Shown: positions 1 to 12,199, counted from the stretch's first letter. The stretch: 64,000 nt of DNA from Paralvinella palmiformis (GCA_025642065.1 JAODUP010000187.1:763360-827359); one strand, 5' to 3'. Notes: generated from the letters alone by a model not told the origin. Made by a program: numbers and translations.

Positions 1-769
1 TACATGTAAATGTATCTTCTATTTTGTCATTATCTAGTAAACACCTGTCTATTTTGGTCACAGGCAAGACTCTGCCTTGAAAGACCACCTGTCTTTAACG
101 ACAACCCAAGGTCTTGAAAGAGAGAGAGGGGAGGGAGAGATACAGTCGGACACATAGACAATTCTTACACTAATACGACAAACCATGTTATAGAATCACC
201 TAAACAAGTCGTTTTATTATGAAATTAAAAACCGAGGCCATAATAACATCTTTTTGAACCGAGCTATCTATTATTCTATAACTATTGTATTCACATTGTC
301 AACACCCCGTCTAGAATATATTCTAGAATAGAATACCATCCAATACTGTTGTAAGCTAGATTATTCCAATTGACCAAGAATACATTTCTAGCATATAACT
401 ATCAACAAGTCTCTGTCCTTGAACTAAACGAATGGAAGCCTCTAAACGAATTGAAATACAAATTAAATATAAATGAACTTGTAATAATTAGTTCAATCAG
501 GTTTGATATTCTGAAACAATAATAGGCGAATAAAATCTAAATTGTTTTTCATCCAAATAAAATAAACCATGCAAAGCCACCATAATTAAAAGTGAGCGCT
601 TACTGACACACGCACATAAAGACAAGCCATTTAACATGATATGGAAGGCTGGAGAAAACAGCGGAATAACTTTAAATCTCGAGCCCAGACCTTGTGTCAT
701 AATATAAGTCTGTTAACCTACAGAAATAAATAATATAAAACAGTGAGTTACACATGTATCGGCCTGAAA
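1..769. other. Intergenic sequence, no gene seen
   Basis: AT-rich sequence with a short GA-rich run near 119-140. Open frames are short and resemble nothing known. No transposon protein or RNA gene was recognised. Confidence 0.5.
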
Positions 770-1615
770 CGTCGCAACTTCGGATTCAGTTCCCTGAAGA
801 ATCGTCTAGAGTTTGAATTCACGTTGCGAGATTATCTGTGCCAGTTGCTTATTCTATATGGCTAAAACACACATTGCTCGTGCCAGAGATTGAGGTTCGT
901 GTTTTCCTTTTTGGTTCATTTTGCTTGTAGGATTTGATATCGTAAAGGGTTAATGACGAGTAGGTCATAGTATTTGTCGGATTTGTGTGCTTATGAGGAA
1001 TTTGACACTCCAGCAAATATCACAAGGCATTATGCTGCGGTTCAGAAGTTCTAAGAAAAGTTGATTTATAGCTGTATATTCCGTGCACTATTTGAGTCTT
1101 TGGAGGCACGCCGTTTAGGTGTTTGGCCTGTTTATCTAGCATTTAAATGACTGAAGCAGGCACAGTACGCTCTTAAAGCATTATATGTACTCTTGACTCA
1201 GAAATAGAAACACTGCATCGCATCTCAAGCGGTGGCATTGGACACAGCTCGCATGAGTGGTGTTTTTTTTAATAACAACTTTAGTTGCAGATAAAATTCA
1301 CCTTAGTTGTTTGTGGGAATAGAATTATCTTTCCTAGGTCCAGTTATGCCCAGTCTGTACTATGACATTCAAGGCTAACTGTAGTTTCCTTGTCACTAAT
1401 ATAACCCTACATTATAATTATAGTTTGTATAGCAGACATTTGGTCTGATTTGAACATTTTAATATACAGAACGGCAATTCCAACATAACAGTCTGCTAAA
1501 GTACAGATTTAAATTTCTATAATAGTGACGAGTAGGTCATAGTAATTATTGGATTTGTATCTTTCTGAGATATTTGATCACATCGGCCTATTATGCTGCT
1601 GTTGCGATGTTTCGT
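770..1615 (+). repeat. Composite dispersed repeat R1, copy 1 (blocks D-A-B-A')
   Basis: This stretch is built from blocks that recur elsewhere in the window. Block D (about 770-880, containing ATTCAGTTCCCTGAAGAA and a GAGTTTGAATTCACG motif) recurs near 13220, 19669, 45810 and 46975. Block A (about 956-1350, starting GACGAGTAGGTCATAG) recurs at about 12405-12850 and, diverged, at 46055-46260. Block B (about 1358-1520, around TATGACATTCAAGGCTAAC and GTCTGCTAAAGT) recurs at 12240, 12860 and 45400. A second start of block A begins near 1528, so A-B is tandem with a period near 0.57 kb here. No coding capacity is visible; the class of element is unknown. Confidence 0.7.
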
Positions 1616-2372
1616 GCATGATTTCTATCTGAATCATTTGTTTTAAATGTGATATTAATATCTCGCAATCTTACTATTGCTCTTGGTTTAGAACAAAAGT
1701 TATCACTAAAACAGCATTACAGATGTTCTGAGTAGCACTCGTCACCATTGAACTGTTATACAAATTTACACTTTTTAACTCAGGGCTGTCTGCTATAGCT
1801 GTCAACACCCACACCTGCAATTCCTCTGGTTCTCACCACATTGCGAGCAAGAATTGATGAAGGCCAATTAGTATTAAACGATTCCCTAACAAAGAAACAT
1901 AGGCCGTATTGATAAATGTTTTGGAAGCATCCCGGAATGACGCTGATACTTTTCTTTGTATAAAACCTGTACTTATTTCCATGACAGGCTCAAACGTGTG
2001 CAAAATCTCTTCTGGCTTACCATCGATAAAAGGATAAAGTATGATATTTTGCTTTTAATATGGAAGTCCATTAATAACCTCTACACCACTTGGACACTAA
2101 TGAACTATTGATCTAAAAATTCGCCTCCTACGTTTCTGCGTTCACATAATGAGTATAATCTATTTTCATCAACACCATAATGTAACAAGGGGTTTTGTGA
2201 TTGTGATAAGGGTTATGCTTTCTGATGGACACACTGCACAATCCGAGGTAAAACACAATATTTCATAATTCATATGATTAATAGACACATATTCGGACTG
2301 AGAGACTCATCATTATTTTGGTCTAATCGTTCTATAGAAATATCTATAGTTTTAGTTCGGGTTTTAACCAAA
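1616..2372. other. Upstream region of LRR gene A
   Basis: About 0.75 kb without a recognisable gene immediately upstream of gene A. It must hold the promoter and 5' UTR of that gene, but no convincing TATA box or initiator could be singled out in such AT-rich sequence. An in-frame ATG at 2274 would add 33 residues to the gene A product. It is less attractive than the ATG at 2373 because the latter precedes a hydrophobic signal-like stretch more closely and has an A at -3. Confidence 0.4.
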
Positions 2373-3997
2373 ATGAAGTGGGATACATTATTTCCGTGGA
2401 TAACTTTCCTACGTAAATTCAATCACGTATGGGCTTTAGTTGGACTGCTAACACTGATGCTAGCCAACACACCTGTAGCATGGATTATTTACGAAAACCA
2501 CATCGGTAACCTGACAGCTTTTCCACACGATATTCCTTACGATGTGAATCGAATCGACATAAGACACTCTCAGATTTCGGCCATAGACAAGATTGGACCA
2601 TTTCCATGGCTGCAGACTTTCATATTCAGCAACATGTCACTTATCCAATTACCTGATTTCACCAATGCCAGCGATTCTTTGATTTATATAGATTTATCAT
2701 CAAACAATATCATGACAATTACATCCATCAGGCCAATGCCCAGTTTGAACGATTTAGACCTGAGATGGAATTATCTCGCCGAAATGCCAGATTTATCCAA
2801 CATCAGTTCATCTTTAGAGGTATTGAAACTTTCGGAAAATAAAATAGTCCGGATAGAAAGCATTCCATTACCAAAAATGTATAAATTAAAACGATTTATG
2901 TTAAGTTACAACCAACTGTATGAGTTTCCTGATTTAACAAACGTCAGTTCAACACTGGAGGAATTAGATTTAGCTCATAATAACCTGGAAACTGTTGGAT
3001 TCCTGCCATATGTTAGATTTTTACGAATAATTACTCTCAGTGAAAATAGACTAACTGAGTTTCCGGATCTGTCAAACGTTGGAACTACGTTGCAACGATT
3101 AGGACTCTCCAAGAACTATATTAGATACATACCGGAACGTCTGATGATGTCACTTAAGACGCTGAACTTTCTGGATCTGAGAGAAAACCCTTTGTTATCG
3201 CTACCCGGTTTATGTCACCTTAACACAATAAAATTGCTACTGAGTGAATCTAGCTTTAACTGTAGTTGGAAAATGGCTTTTTCCAAAGTGATGGAATCAG
3301 CTGGTAAAATTCTGTTCCCTCAGACATCGCCCCATTGCGATCTACCAGCCAATCTGGCGAATAAAGATTGGACATCGATAACAATTATGGACCTGATTGA
3401 TGGAGGGGGTAAGTGTGATACATGATATGCATGGATTACTAAAAAATATATAAAGTTGCACACTAATATACCATCGGTGAAAGAATAGTCAAACAAATTG
3501 TTTAAGAAATATATCATTTCTTCTAAGCTGTAAACGCAGTCCTAATTATTCATGCTGCAGAAGCTAGAAGTATTGATTGTAAAAATGATCTTTATATCAC
3601 ATAAACCGACTGAAATATAGTTAAAATGTTCCACCTTCTGAAATAATACTGCATCGTAGGTTATGAATTCATTTGTTTTCAAACAGAAAAATATGAAGAG
3701 AATATGAAAGATTCGGTTTATAACCAGTTACAGTTAAAACTATTTCTATAAGAGAAATGGTGTGAAATTAGTAATAACATAAGTACAAACCAAAAATACA
3801 TATACACTTGAAATACATAGTCAATGACATGCACTTGTTTATCGTAAGAACTTCGCATTAAATGATAATAGTTTGCTGGAATTACAACTAATGCAGTTAA
3901 AGACACCGGTGATGTTACTCTCATTTGGCTACAATTAAGCATGGCATACCAGTACTTCACTAGATAACTATTTGGTGCATTAAATCGATTATCTAAC

Positions 3998-4068
<71 letters not shown>

Positions 4069-4333
4069 TGTGTAATTTCCAGGTTTTCTAACTGAAGTAG
4101 ATGTAGTTAGGAAATTCCAATTCCAGGGACTGAAGTCCATGACCTGGGGATGTCCTCTGATGATCGATACTATAATATATAATATCAGTGTATTAAGCTG
4201 TGGACGTCTTTGTGGAGAACGACCTACCTGTCTAATGTTCGCTACAGACCAAGAACGATGTATACTAACCAATCATCAAGTCGGCTCCGATGATATATTT
4301 TCAATTTACACGAAGTGGTACGTCAGAATCTAA
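2373..4333 (+). CDS. Secreted LRR protein with C-terminal PAN/apple-like domain (gene A), two exons
   Basis: Proposed join 2373..3408 and 4083..4333, giving about 428 residues. The donor reads GGGG|GTAAGT at 3409 and the acceptor TTTCCAG| ends at 4082; the intron is phase 1 and rebuilds a glycine codon. Residues about 18-37 are hydrophobic (VWALVGLLTLMLANTPVAW) and fit a signal peptide. Residues about 58-280 hold roughly ten LRRs of the LxxLxLSxNxL type, alternating between a form ending in EFPDLSNVS-like sequence and a form ending in I..IPxMP-like sequence. A cap with Cys near 281, 297 and 322 follows. Exon 2 encodes a compact domain with Cys at about 369, 385, 389, 395 and 405 (spacing CGRLC, RCILTNH), resembling PAN/apple modules. 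There is no membrane segment or lipid-anchor tail, so the product is probably extracellular. LRR proteins of this kind often bind protein or glycan ligands, but this one's ligand is unknown. It has four relatives in the window, at 30.7, 48.2, 54.2 and 58.7 kb. It is the only member that appears fully intact, start codon included. Confidence 0.8.
4001..4063. repeat. (TA)n microsatellite in gene A intron
   Basis: An uninterrupted TA run of about 63 bases ending only 20 bases before the start of the PAN-like exon. The equivalent position in each of the three B copies also carries a TA run. Confidence 0.95.
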
Positions 4334-4591
4334 GTTCATCATCAAGGATCAAATTGTTTTAATAATATCGTTTGTTGTTGTTATATGTTGCTCATTTTAC
4401 TCCCACTAATGTGAAGAATCGTCAAAATGTTTGACATATAACCCAGTTCCTAATTATTTGTTTAATGGGTCAGTTAATCATAGCTGTAATAACTAAGTTG
4501 AATGTTTTAATATTAATAGATAATTGTAATCATTGTTTTTCTGTGAACTCGTGAACAATTAGAAAACACATCTGTTCTATCTCTTCAGTGT

Positions 4592-4597
4592 AATAAA
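4592..4597 (+). promoter_or_regulatory. Candidate polyadenylation signal of gene A
   Basis: AATAAA about 260 bases after the gene A stop codon. This is a plausible 3'-end signal, but the hexamer is common in AT-rich DNA and the cleavage site cannot be confirmed. Confidence 0.35.
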
Positions 4598-4599
4598 TG

Positions 4600-5480
4600 A
4601 TATAAAGTATAATTATATTTATATGTACGTCATATGGTAAACTACTATTGACACTTCTGGTTGGATTAGCCTAAAATATATCATAACAGCTCTAGCATCT
4701 GTTTAGTACAATAACTGATACAATGTCCAGGTATCTTTACCTTTAGTTTATAATGTAATATATCAATCAAAGGAGATGATGTTCCATTAAAGTTATTAAT
4801 TATAAACCAGTCTAGTTCATATAGACATTAAGCTATAAGACAATATATATATTGTTCACGACGACGCTGATATGACTTTTAGTATGCATGATGAAAGTTA
4901 ATTATGGCTGTACATCACAAAGACAATGCTATTAATTCCTATGACAAATTCTTCTATCACATGAAAATCTAATTTGATGACCCTAATAAATGGACATTGT
5001 GCTTGCGGCAATATCGATTTTGTATTCTATGAATTTGACCTAATTTTAGATTTATTGCCGAAGACAAATTTCGGCTCGCAGACATTCTATGCAACCTGAT
5101 GAAGACTTGAATAGGTGGAAACAAGTCGTTGCTATTGGGTTGAGTCTTGTTGTATCGCTGCTATTACTATTAATCTGAATTTATTCTGATTTATGCTTAT
5201 ATTATTCATACATTATTCATACTGTGTATTAATATTTAATTTTTCCATTTTAGGCTTAATCTTTCTTGGTCGTAGTGTTCGACACAAAGCCTGGTTTTGT
5301 TTTAATCATAGTTTCTTATTTATATTTAGATTATCCTCTTCTGGATTATTTTAGAAATTAGTTTTTTCTTTCATTTTTTTATAATTATAATCAGTAAAAA
5401 AAATCAGTTTGGAGTTATAATTGTTGTTTGAATGCAAGTATAACACCTGTGCCAGCGCCTTAAATATCTTTATAAAACAG
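4600..5480. other. Intergenic, no gene seen
   Basis: AT-rich spacer downstream of gene A with no convincing coding region, RNA gene or transposon motif. Confidence 0.5.
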
Positions 5481-5631
5481 ACAGACACACAGACACACGC
5501 ACACACACACACACATACACACGCACACACAAACACACGCACACACACGCACACACGCACACACACACACACACACACGTGCACACACATATATATACGA
5601 ACACACTCATACACACACACACACACACACG
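5480..5631. repeat. (CA)n microsatellite
   Basis: Imperfect CA tract with CG and TA interruptions. The long open frames across it, on both strands, are purely a product of the dinucleotide repeat. Confidence 0.95.
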
Positions 5632-5983
5632 ATTAATCGACAATTTTAGGTTGATACTATAAACTGGTTCAACGACTTTTCTTCGATGACTGGAACATTA
5701 AAAATACTGGCTCAATGGAATGATTCGTGATATCTTAATCTTACACCAGAGATTAGCAATTACGGCAGAAATAATATATTTACGTACTTGAAAACAACAA
5801 ATACAATTTTCTCCGCGGATATTGCTTCCCAATTCATCTTGTTTATAAAATAACAATAACGGAGGCAAACTCAATATTTCTATGTGTCAAGGTGTGGAAA
5901 ACATCCGGCTTCCAAGTGTGAAGAGAAAGCCACTGTTTCGCAAGACGGTTCACTCGGGCTGGCAGAACGTTTATTAGGTATAT

Positions 5984-6115
5984 GAAATATGTTAGATTAA
6001 TTTCTGAAATATGTTAGATTAATTTCTGAAATATGTTAGATTCATTTCTGAAATATGTTAGATTCATTTCTGAAATATGTTAGATTCATTTCTGAAATAT
6101 GTTAGATTAATTTCT
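5984..6115. repeat. 22-bp minisatellite, six units
   Basis: Six head-to-tail units of GAAATATGTTAGATT(A/C)ATTTCT fill exactly 132 bases. Units differ only at one A/C position, so the array is young or homogenised. Confidence 0.95.
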
Positions 6116-6559
6116 TTCAGCCACAAGGGAAGTGCGTATCACAATAAACATGGTGTAAATATCAGCAATATTATTTTTCTAACTGGCAGTTAGTCGACGA
6201 AGGCTTTGTTTAATATTAATTCAGTTGTTTATACATCGTATTCCGATTTTAGACCTAAAAGATGAAACTTATTGTGTGCCCTCATCGTTGAAAGCTAAGA
6301 ATGTACTAAGGAATATTAATTTAAAAACCTGCATGTCATATATTCTTTACATGATGATCAGAAGGTTTATGTTCCTTTATCAGTATGTTGCCAGAATGCT
6401 CAATACTTGAGGAATAAGGCCATGTATGTGGCTGATAATGTTGTATCATGAGGTTTTGATGACTCGGAACCGACACTGATCAGCTCACCATACATGAGTT
6501 GGTTCCTGCAGGTTATGAGTTTAATCATATTTCTCGTAAAAGTGGCAGACGCAACGGTA

Positions 6560-6660
6560 TTGGCGAATTTAGGACGTTTTGGCCACGGACGCGTTGGCCA
6601 TGGCCATGGACCCCTGGAAGTTTTGGCCACAGAAAATATTCAAGGTGGACGTTTCGGCTA
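6560..6660. repeat. Degenerate GGACGTTTTGGCCAC repeat
   Basis: A locally GC-rich patch with three or four degenerate copies of a roughly 15-base GGACGTTTTGGCCA(C/T) motif, standing out in base composition from its AT-rich surroundings. Origin unknown. Confidence 0.45.
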
Positions 6661-6859
6661 TATCATATGTTTAAAAAATCAACATACTATGATTTAACGT
6701 GATATTTTAAAGTTTAAATTTTAAATACAGATAATTTAAAAGTATTTAGAAGCCATATTTGATATATTTTATCAGTTTTAATTATGTAAAACATATTTAA
6801 TTTAGAAGCCACCTTAGGTTACATTAATCATAAAAAAACGTTCCAGGATAGAGTCAATG

Positions 6860-7360
6860 GTGTCTTCCTTCCATTGGTGTATGCACTACTACAGCGCAAG
6901 ATTCAGACAAGTTACGAGCAGATATTCCGTGTTACTTGAGGAGCATGGATGTGAACGGATATCCATGCGGTGTATGGTGAGGCAGTGCACACCCTACTCA
7001 ATCTATCTGGCTTCATATTCAGTCTCTGGGACTGCAACCCCGATATGAAGAGGACAACGACTTCAGGCTGTTTTGTGGATAAGTTAATGCACTCACATTC
7101 TTGCCACCAGATGAAGTTCAGAAAGGGATGGAACATCTTCAATCCATCATGCCAGGTGAGGCACCTCCACTCATCGAATACTTTGACTCGACCTATACGT
7201 CTGGAGCATTACGCCACCGTCATGACAATAGCTAGAACAACAAGTTTGCCGGACTACTGGTACATGGCAAACAATCTATTTGGAAGTTGATAGAGGGACT
7301 GCAAGTTGCATTTGCTCGTGTTGTTTGTGTAAATCTTCAGGACCAGCTTAGGATACGCCC
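6860..7360 (+). pseudogene. MULE-type transposase relic
   Basis: Reading across frames gives pieces that fit the C-terminal part of MULE-family transposases found in many animal genomes. An early piece resembles YALLxxKxQxxYEx (near 6880). A longer piece near 7105-7215 reads LPPDEVQKGMEHLQSIMP followed by a PPLIEYFDSTYxSG motif. A piece near 7265 reads QSIWKLIEGLQVAFARVV and is followed by a basic tail. Stops and frameshifts interrupt it, and the catalytic N-terminal half and the terminal inverted repeats were not found. It is a dead fragment in the same orientation as the LINE relic that follows directly. Confidence 0.6.
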
Positions 7361-7394
7361 TGTCAAGAGGACGAAGATATATGGCTAACTCCAG

Positions 7395-9620
7395 ACTCGG
7401 GTTCATCATTCTACCGGTATTGGCATACTCTACAAATGGGGAATAGCTGTCACGGTAAGTCGGAAAGAACGGAGATGTATGCCCATTTTGAAAACATGGA
7501 CTGAACCATAAATATAGGTAACATCAAGGTTACATTGTTTTCAACAAAATGGCTTTAGAAACTCAGTATTCTTTGATGAATGGTCTAAATACCTAGAATA
7601 CATAGCTTTTATCCCATAAGATGTCATAATAACTGGCGATTTAAATTTCCATGTGGATAATCATTCTGATGTTGCTGTTTGTAGGGTTTGCAATATATTG
7701 GATTCACACGGATTGCTATTACCTGCATTGATAAGGCAGCTTTCAACAGGATTTGTAAACAAGCCATCAAGATCCAGCCATAGGGTGATCTTAATCGGTA
7801 ATAGTAATCGATTGTTATCGATTATATGATCTCAAATAATCGGCATTTTCAGATGCAATGTAATAGTAAACGATTACATTGTAGATGTAATAGTAATCAG
7901 CGATTACTGTATTCCTTGTTTATATTCTAAGTATCTTGTATATTATATAGACCTTACCTGACTACAGTCACACCACACACATATTACGCATTTCGTTATT
8001 GAATATACATGTATATTTCCAAAATATTTAAACAATTCTAATTCTGTTTATTTAATGTCCTTGTGAAAATTGTATGTTTATCTACATCATACATCAGTCC
8101 AGCTGTGATCTTGTTGTCAAGGCAGCCAACTTCCACTGGTTCGTATGTAACTGTACATTTGGTGGTTTAATTAACGGGAGTTCACCATTGTGCATTATAT
8201 ATATTTTTAGGGGGAGTGGTTAAACCAGTAGATAGTGTAAATCATTTGGTTGTATGATTACCTGATTGTATGACGTGATTGTAATAAATTATGTAGCCAA
8301 TGAAGTACAGGCACGACCAAATGTTTCATCGCCAAATAACATGAAGGATTGAGCTGGGATTAATCTTGAGCTAATGTTGCATTGATATTGTTTTCACCAA
8401 TCTCACTTTGCACTAATCTCATTTATCTCTATAAATACACGTGCAATAATGACGAATGCATTACTTGCTCACTTGCTCTATGGTGAACAGTAATCTGATA
8501 GATATTACAACAAATTAACATCGTACAATGGCATCAAAGTCGGTTGTATATGGTTATACCGGCATCATACAGGTAACTGAGTGATTATTGATGAAGGAGT
8601 AAAGTAATCATGATTGGTTGCATTCAGAAAAAATGTAATCGTAATCATAATAATCTCAAGTAATCGTAATCGATTACCTTGGTTCTGTATTCGCCCCAAC
8701 CCTGCCAAGATGGACAAGCCCGATTGCATACGAAGAAATATCACATACAGAAAATATCGTGGCAAAAATATTAAACATTTTACTGACGATCTATAGTCAT
8801 CTCAATACTTGAGTAAATGTGAGTGATCAGTTGATGAGCTGGTAGAAGCCTGTAAGAAAGGTGTCCAAAGTATTATTTATAATCATGCTCCGTCTTGTTA
8901 AAAATATTACGTTGAGACCGGATACAGGGATCTCTGTAGAAAAATGAATACACAACTATTCGTGGGAAGAGGTCTTTCTAATTCATACAGATAGAGGAAT
9001 GTGGAAAACATCAAAGGAAACTCTTTAAATTAACTAGGAACGTGATGGGAAGTAGCTCATACGTAAATCTTCTACATTCTACATCAGCATTTGAGACGAG
9101 GTACTATAACCCCGCTCATTCAGAGATATGGGTTGGATAAGGAAGGTATGAAGAATTATCGTCCAATTTCTAGCCTTCCTTTCTACTACAAAGGTATTGA
9201 AAATGCAGTAATAAGGCTTATTGAAGAGCACTTAGAGCAGAATAAAACTAATGACAGCTATCATTCTGCTTATCATAGATATCATTCAACACAAACTGCC
9301 TAAATGACATTGTTGAGGCCTGTGATGAAGGATGCAAAACTGCATTAATTATGTTTGATTTATTTCCAGCTTGTGATGTAATCGATCATAGGATACTACT
9401 GAGGCGTTTACCAATTTCCTTTGGTATCCAGGAAAAGGCATTAACTGTGGCTAAAGTCGTACCTCGCCGACAGACATCAGTGTGTTTCAGTGACAGATGA
9501 AAGATCACCAGATGTAGGCCTTCATTTTGGGTGCCACAGTGATCCGTTTTAGAACCACTGTATTACTTTATGTATACAAAATATCGCCAGGTCAAAGTAA
9601 AGATTGCAGCAGTTTTTTTT
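7395..9620 (+). pseudogene. CR1/L2-like non-LTR retrotransposon relic (endonuclease and reverse transcriptase), split by a MITE
   Basis: The endonuclease part (7395-7774) contains a GIGILYK-like stretch, FFDEWSKYLE, and the hallmark DVIITGDLNFHVDNHSDV of AP-type endonucleases of the CR1/L2 group. It is interrupted by a hAT-like element at 7775-8704 and resumes with NIKHFTDDL and SVDELVEA-like sequence. The RT part includes KNYRPISSLPF, IEEHLEQNK and HSTQTA (9150-9303), then a decayed DLxxACDVIDHRILLRRL (near 9355-9410). Numerous stops and frameshifts make it non-functional. The catalytic YADD region was not found before similarity is lost near 9620. Confidence 0.75.
7775..8704. mobile_element. 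hAT-like non-autonomous element inserted in a LINE
   Basis: The segment begins with CAG and ends with CTG. Its right end, read on the minus strand, starts CAGGGTTGGGGCGAA. Both ends carry related subterminal TAATCGATTAC-like motifs (AATCGGTAATAGTAATCG at left, GTAATCGTAATCGATTACC at right). Flanking 8-mers are TCAAGATC (7767-7774) and CCAAGATG (8705-8712), matching at six of eight positions, as expected for an old 8-bp hAT target-site duplication. Coding sequence of the surrounding LINE is separated by exactly this segment. There is no transposase, so it is MITE-like. Confidence 0.55.
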
Positions 9621-9755
9621 TAAATCTGTTATATTTCCTATTAATTTAATTGTGCAATCATCCATCAAATATAACAATGAAGAAACATTATACGTATGAT
9701 GCTAACTGGGTTATAGATGCACTTACCAATTAGAAAACACAATACCTATTGAACT

Positions 9756-11990
9756 GTGAGTGAAGCCTTAACATGTTGTAATACTTTGGTGGTGCTGATT
9801 TCTGGAGATGTTCACAATAACCCATGCCCACCTAAATACACTTGTACTGTAATTAGAAAGCGGTTCGAGCCAACAATAAGGCTATTGAATATGATGACTG
9901 CCGGCTGTGTACTCATGTCGCATGTCAAACTACTATTTCAAACAGACTTACTATTCAAAGACTGTAATCAAATATTGTGTTAAGGGTGGTAGTTTATTTG
10001 AGGAATTCCCTCTGGTCTACCCAACAGCACAGGAGGTGTATTTTAATTGGTAACATTGAAAACAGCTCTATTCAAGAACCTATATTACCTGATGACACGA
10101 TTTTTCTCGGCCTTCTAGCAGAAAGACCTTCACATTAAATATTTAGAGTACTTTTCCCAAAAGTGACCAACGAAGGCAGTCGTTATTTGTTTATCAGAGA
10201 CATGGCTGGGTGATTCTGTGAACAACTGTGAAATAAACATAGCTTGGAACGAAAGGACAGGAACAGAGAGAGGGTGATATTTATATTTATATCAGGCGTG
10301 ATTTAGCATTTAACCGAAGGACAGATATTGGGTCAGAGTTACTTGAATTTATAACTATAGGTATTCTTTTACTAAAGAGTAAACCTATTCTGGTTATTAA
10401 TATCCACAGACTACCAACAGCGTCCAATATTTATGAATGTTTTGGAATTGTATTATCATCCTGTTCATTATGTTAGGAATTGTACAGTCTTGTGATTTTA
10501 ATACACTTGTGTAATATAAAAAGAATAATTACATTTTAAAGTCACTAGATTAAAAAATGCTATATCTAAATCAATTAACTGATGCTCCTACGAGAATAAT
10601 CGACTCGTGTACAAGTGCTATTTATCGTATCTTTGTGTCTGACACTGAAATATTTTCCAAGAGTGACACTATTCCTTTTTGTTTGAGTGCCGATCAGGTG
10701 ATATCCTGTACTCGGAAATCTAAAATACATTCTTTGGCTGTCACAGAGAGGTGAAAGTCAGATCTATGAAAACTTACGATATAAGTTCGTTTAATGATTA
10801 TTGAGACCACCTGATTGGTTCAAGGTCACTGATTGTAAAAAAAAAATATAGTTTGGGATTTGCTTATAGAAATCTTCCAGGGTGTTATTGACAAAGTTAC
10901 CCTTCTGATATTGGTAAGAGTTAAAACAAAGTGAATCAAACTTTTCTTATGAAATACTGAACCTCATTAAAATTTAAAATATATTGTACAAAAGATTATC
11001 CTCTTCTCAAAGTGGCATTGACTTTTGACATTTCAAAGCAGCCCGTAATAAATGTCAAAGACAAATTAAAAAGCATCAAGATAAAATAAAGATAAAATAT
11101 ATGAAAACACATTTCCTTCAAAACAAACTATGGTCAACTCTTAAAAGTAAACTTGTAGTTATTGTAACATTGGTTTAAAAAAGACAACTAGATTTTTATC
11201 AGGATCAGGGTATAGAAGAAAACAGTTTTGAATTCAGAGTGGTTACTGAAAAAGAAGTAGAAGTGTTGCTAAAATACATCAAGGTCTCAGTTGCAATAGT
11301 TGATGATAAGATTCAGGCTAGATTTCTCAAAGATGGTGCTAGTTGTGTAAAAATGTATTCCCAAATGATCTAAAAATAGCAAGAATTATCTCTCTATAAA
11401 AAGGCAAGCCAGAAGAAGGCAATAATAGGCCAGTTTGTGTTTTCCCCGTCCTTTAAAAAAATCAGAATGAGTTGTGTATAAATAACTGTAAACATATCTT
11501 AATTCAAATAACATTATGTATTATCACTCCCAAAATATTTTCAAAGGCTTTACATTTATATATCGTCATAAGTCAGTTCTAGTCGTCCGTGAAAGAAGAG
11601 TCTTGTAAATGATCTACTAGATACTAGATTTGACTATAGATGCGATTTTTGGTATATGGGTATCACTCAAAAACTAAAAGACAAACTTCAAATAATACAA
11701 AGCAAAATTACTAGATGTCCATCCCCATTGTCACAGCGACTGTCTTCATTTTAAATTTATTTTCGGGTTAGTGTGGAAAACAGTGTCAATTTTATGTCCA
11801 TAATATAAGGAATAGTTTTAATATCACATACTGTATGAGTCATAATAAGGTAGGTTCCCTTAAACATATTGATGAGAGGAATGTTTTTACACAAAAATGT
11901 AAAAAGGATTTTCTTAAGAAACTTTTCACGAACAAAATTGTGATTTTGTTTGAATCATAATTATCCATTAACTATTGTTATGTTTTATTT
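9756..11990 (+). pseudogene. Second CR1-like non-LTR retrotransposon relic
   Basis: The 5' part (9756-9983) contains LVVLISGDVHNNPCPPKYTCT, a decayed version of the SGDVExNPGP leader and following zinc-finger-like segment seen in CR1-type ORF2 proteins. An endonuclease piece follows with ETWLGDSVNN (near 10197) and LNQLTDAPTRIIDSCTSAIYRIFVSDTE (10557-10650, quoted in part). RT fragments lie at about 11390-11460 (KPEEGNNRPV-like) and a C-terminal piece at about 11650-11940. Stops are frequent throughout. It lies in the same orientation as the preceding LINE but is a different insertion, because the domain order restarts at the N-terminus. Confidence 0.65.
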
Positions 11991-12177
11991 AGTTAGTCCA
12001 TGTGGTTCCTTTTATTATACATTTACTAGCCTACTGCTATCATATATTTTTGATACCTGTTTATGTCAACTATGAAATCTGTTTTATGCTTTTCTTGGCA
12101 TTTGCTTTTTGTGTCATTTTAATTGTGATATTTACATTCTACTGTGAATCTACAATAATCATTACGTTTATATAATT

Positions 12178-12199
12178 GTGTGTGTGTGTGTGTGTGTGT
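12178..12199. repeat. (TG)n microsatellite
   Basis: Short TG run at the boundary between the LINE relic and R1 copy 2. Confidence 0.9.

Noticed and set aside
2274..2372. Upstream ATG of gene A as true start
   Set aside because: It would place 33 extra residues before an already adequate signal sequence, and the ATG at 2373 has a better context. It cannot be excluded.
5984..6115. CRISPR-like array
   Set aside because: Units are contiguous without spacers and the genome is eukaryotic. The arrays at 19081 and 21101 are likewise simple minisatellites.
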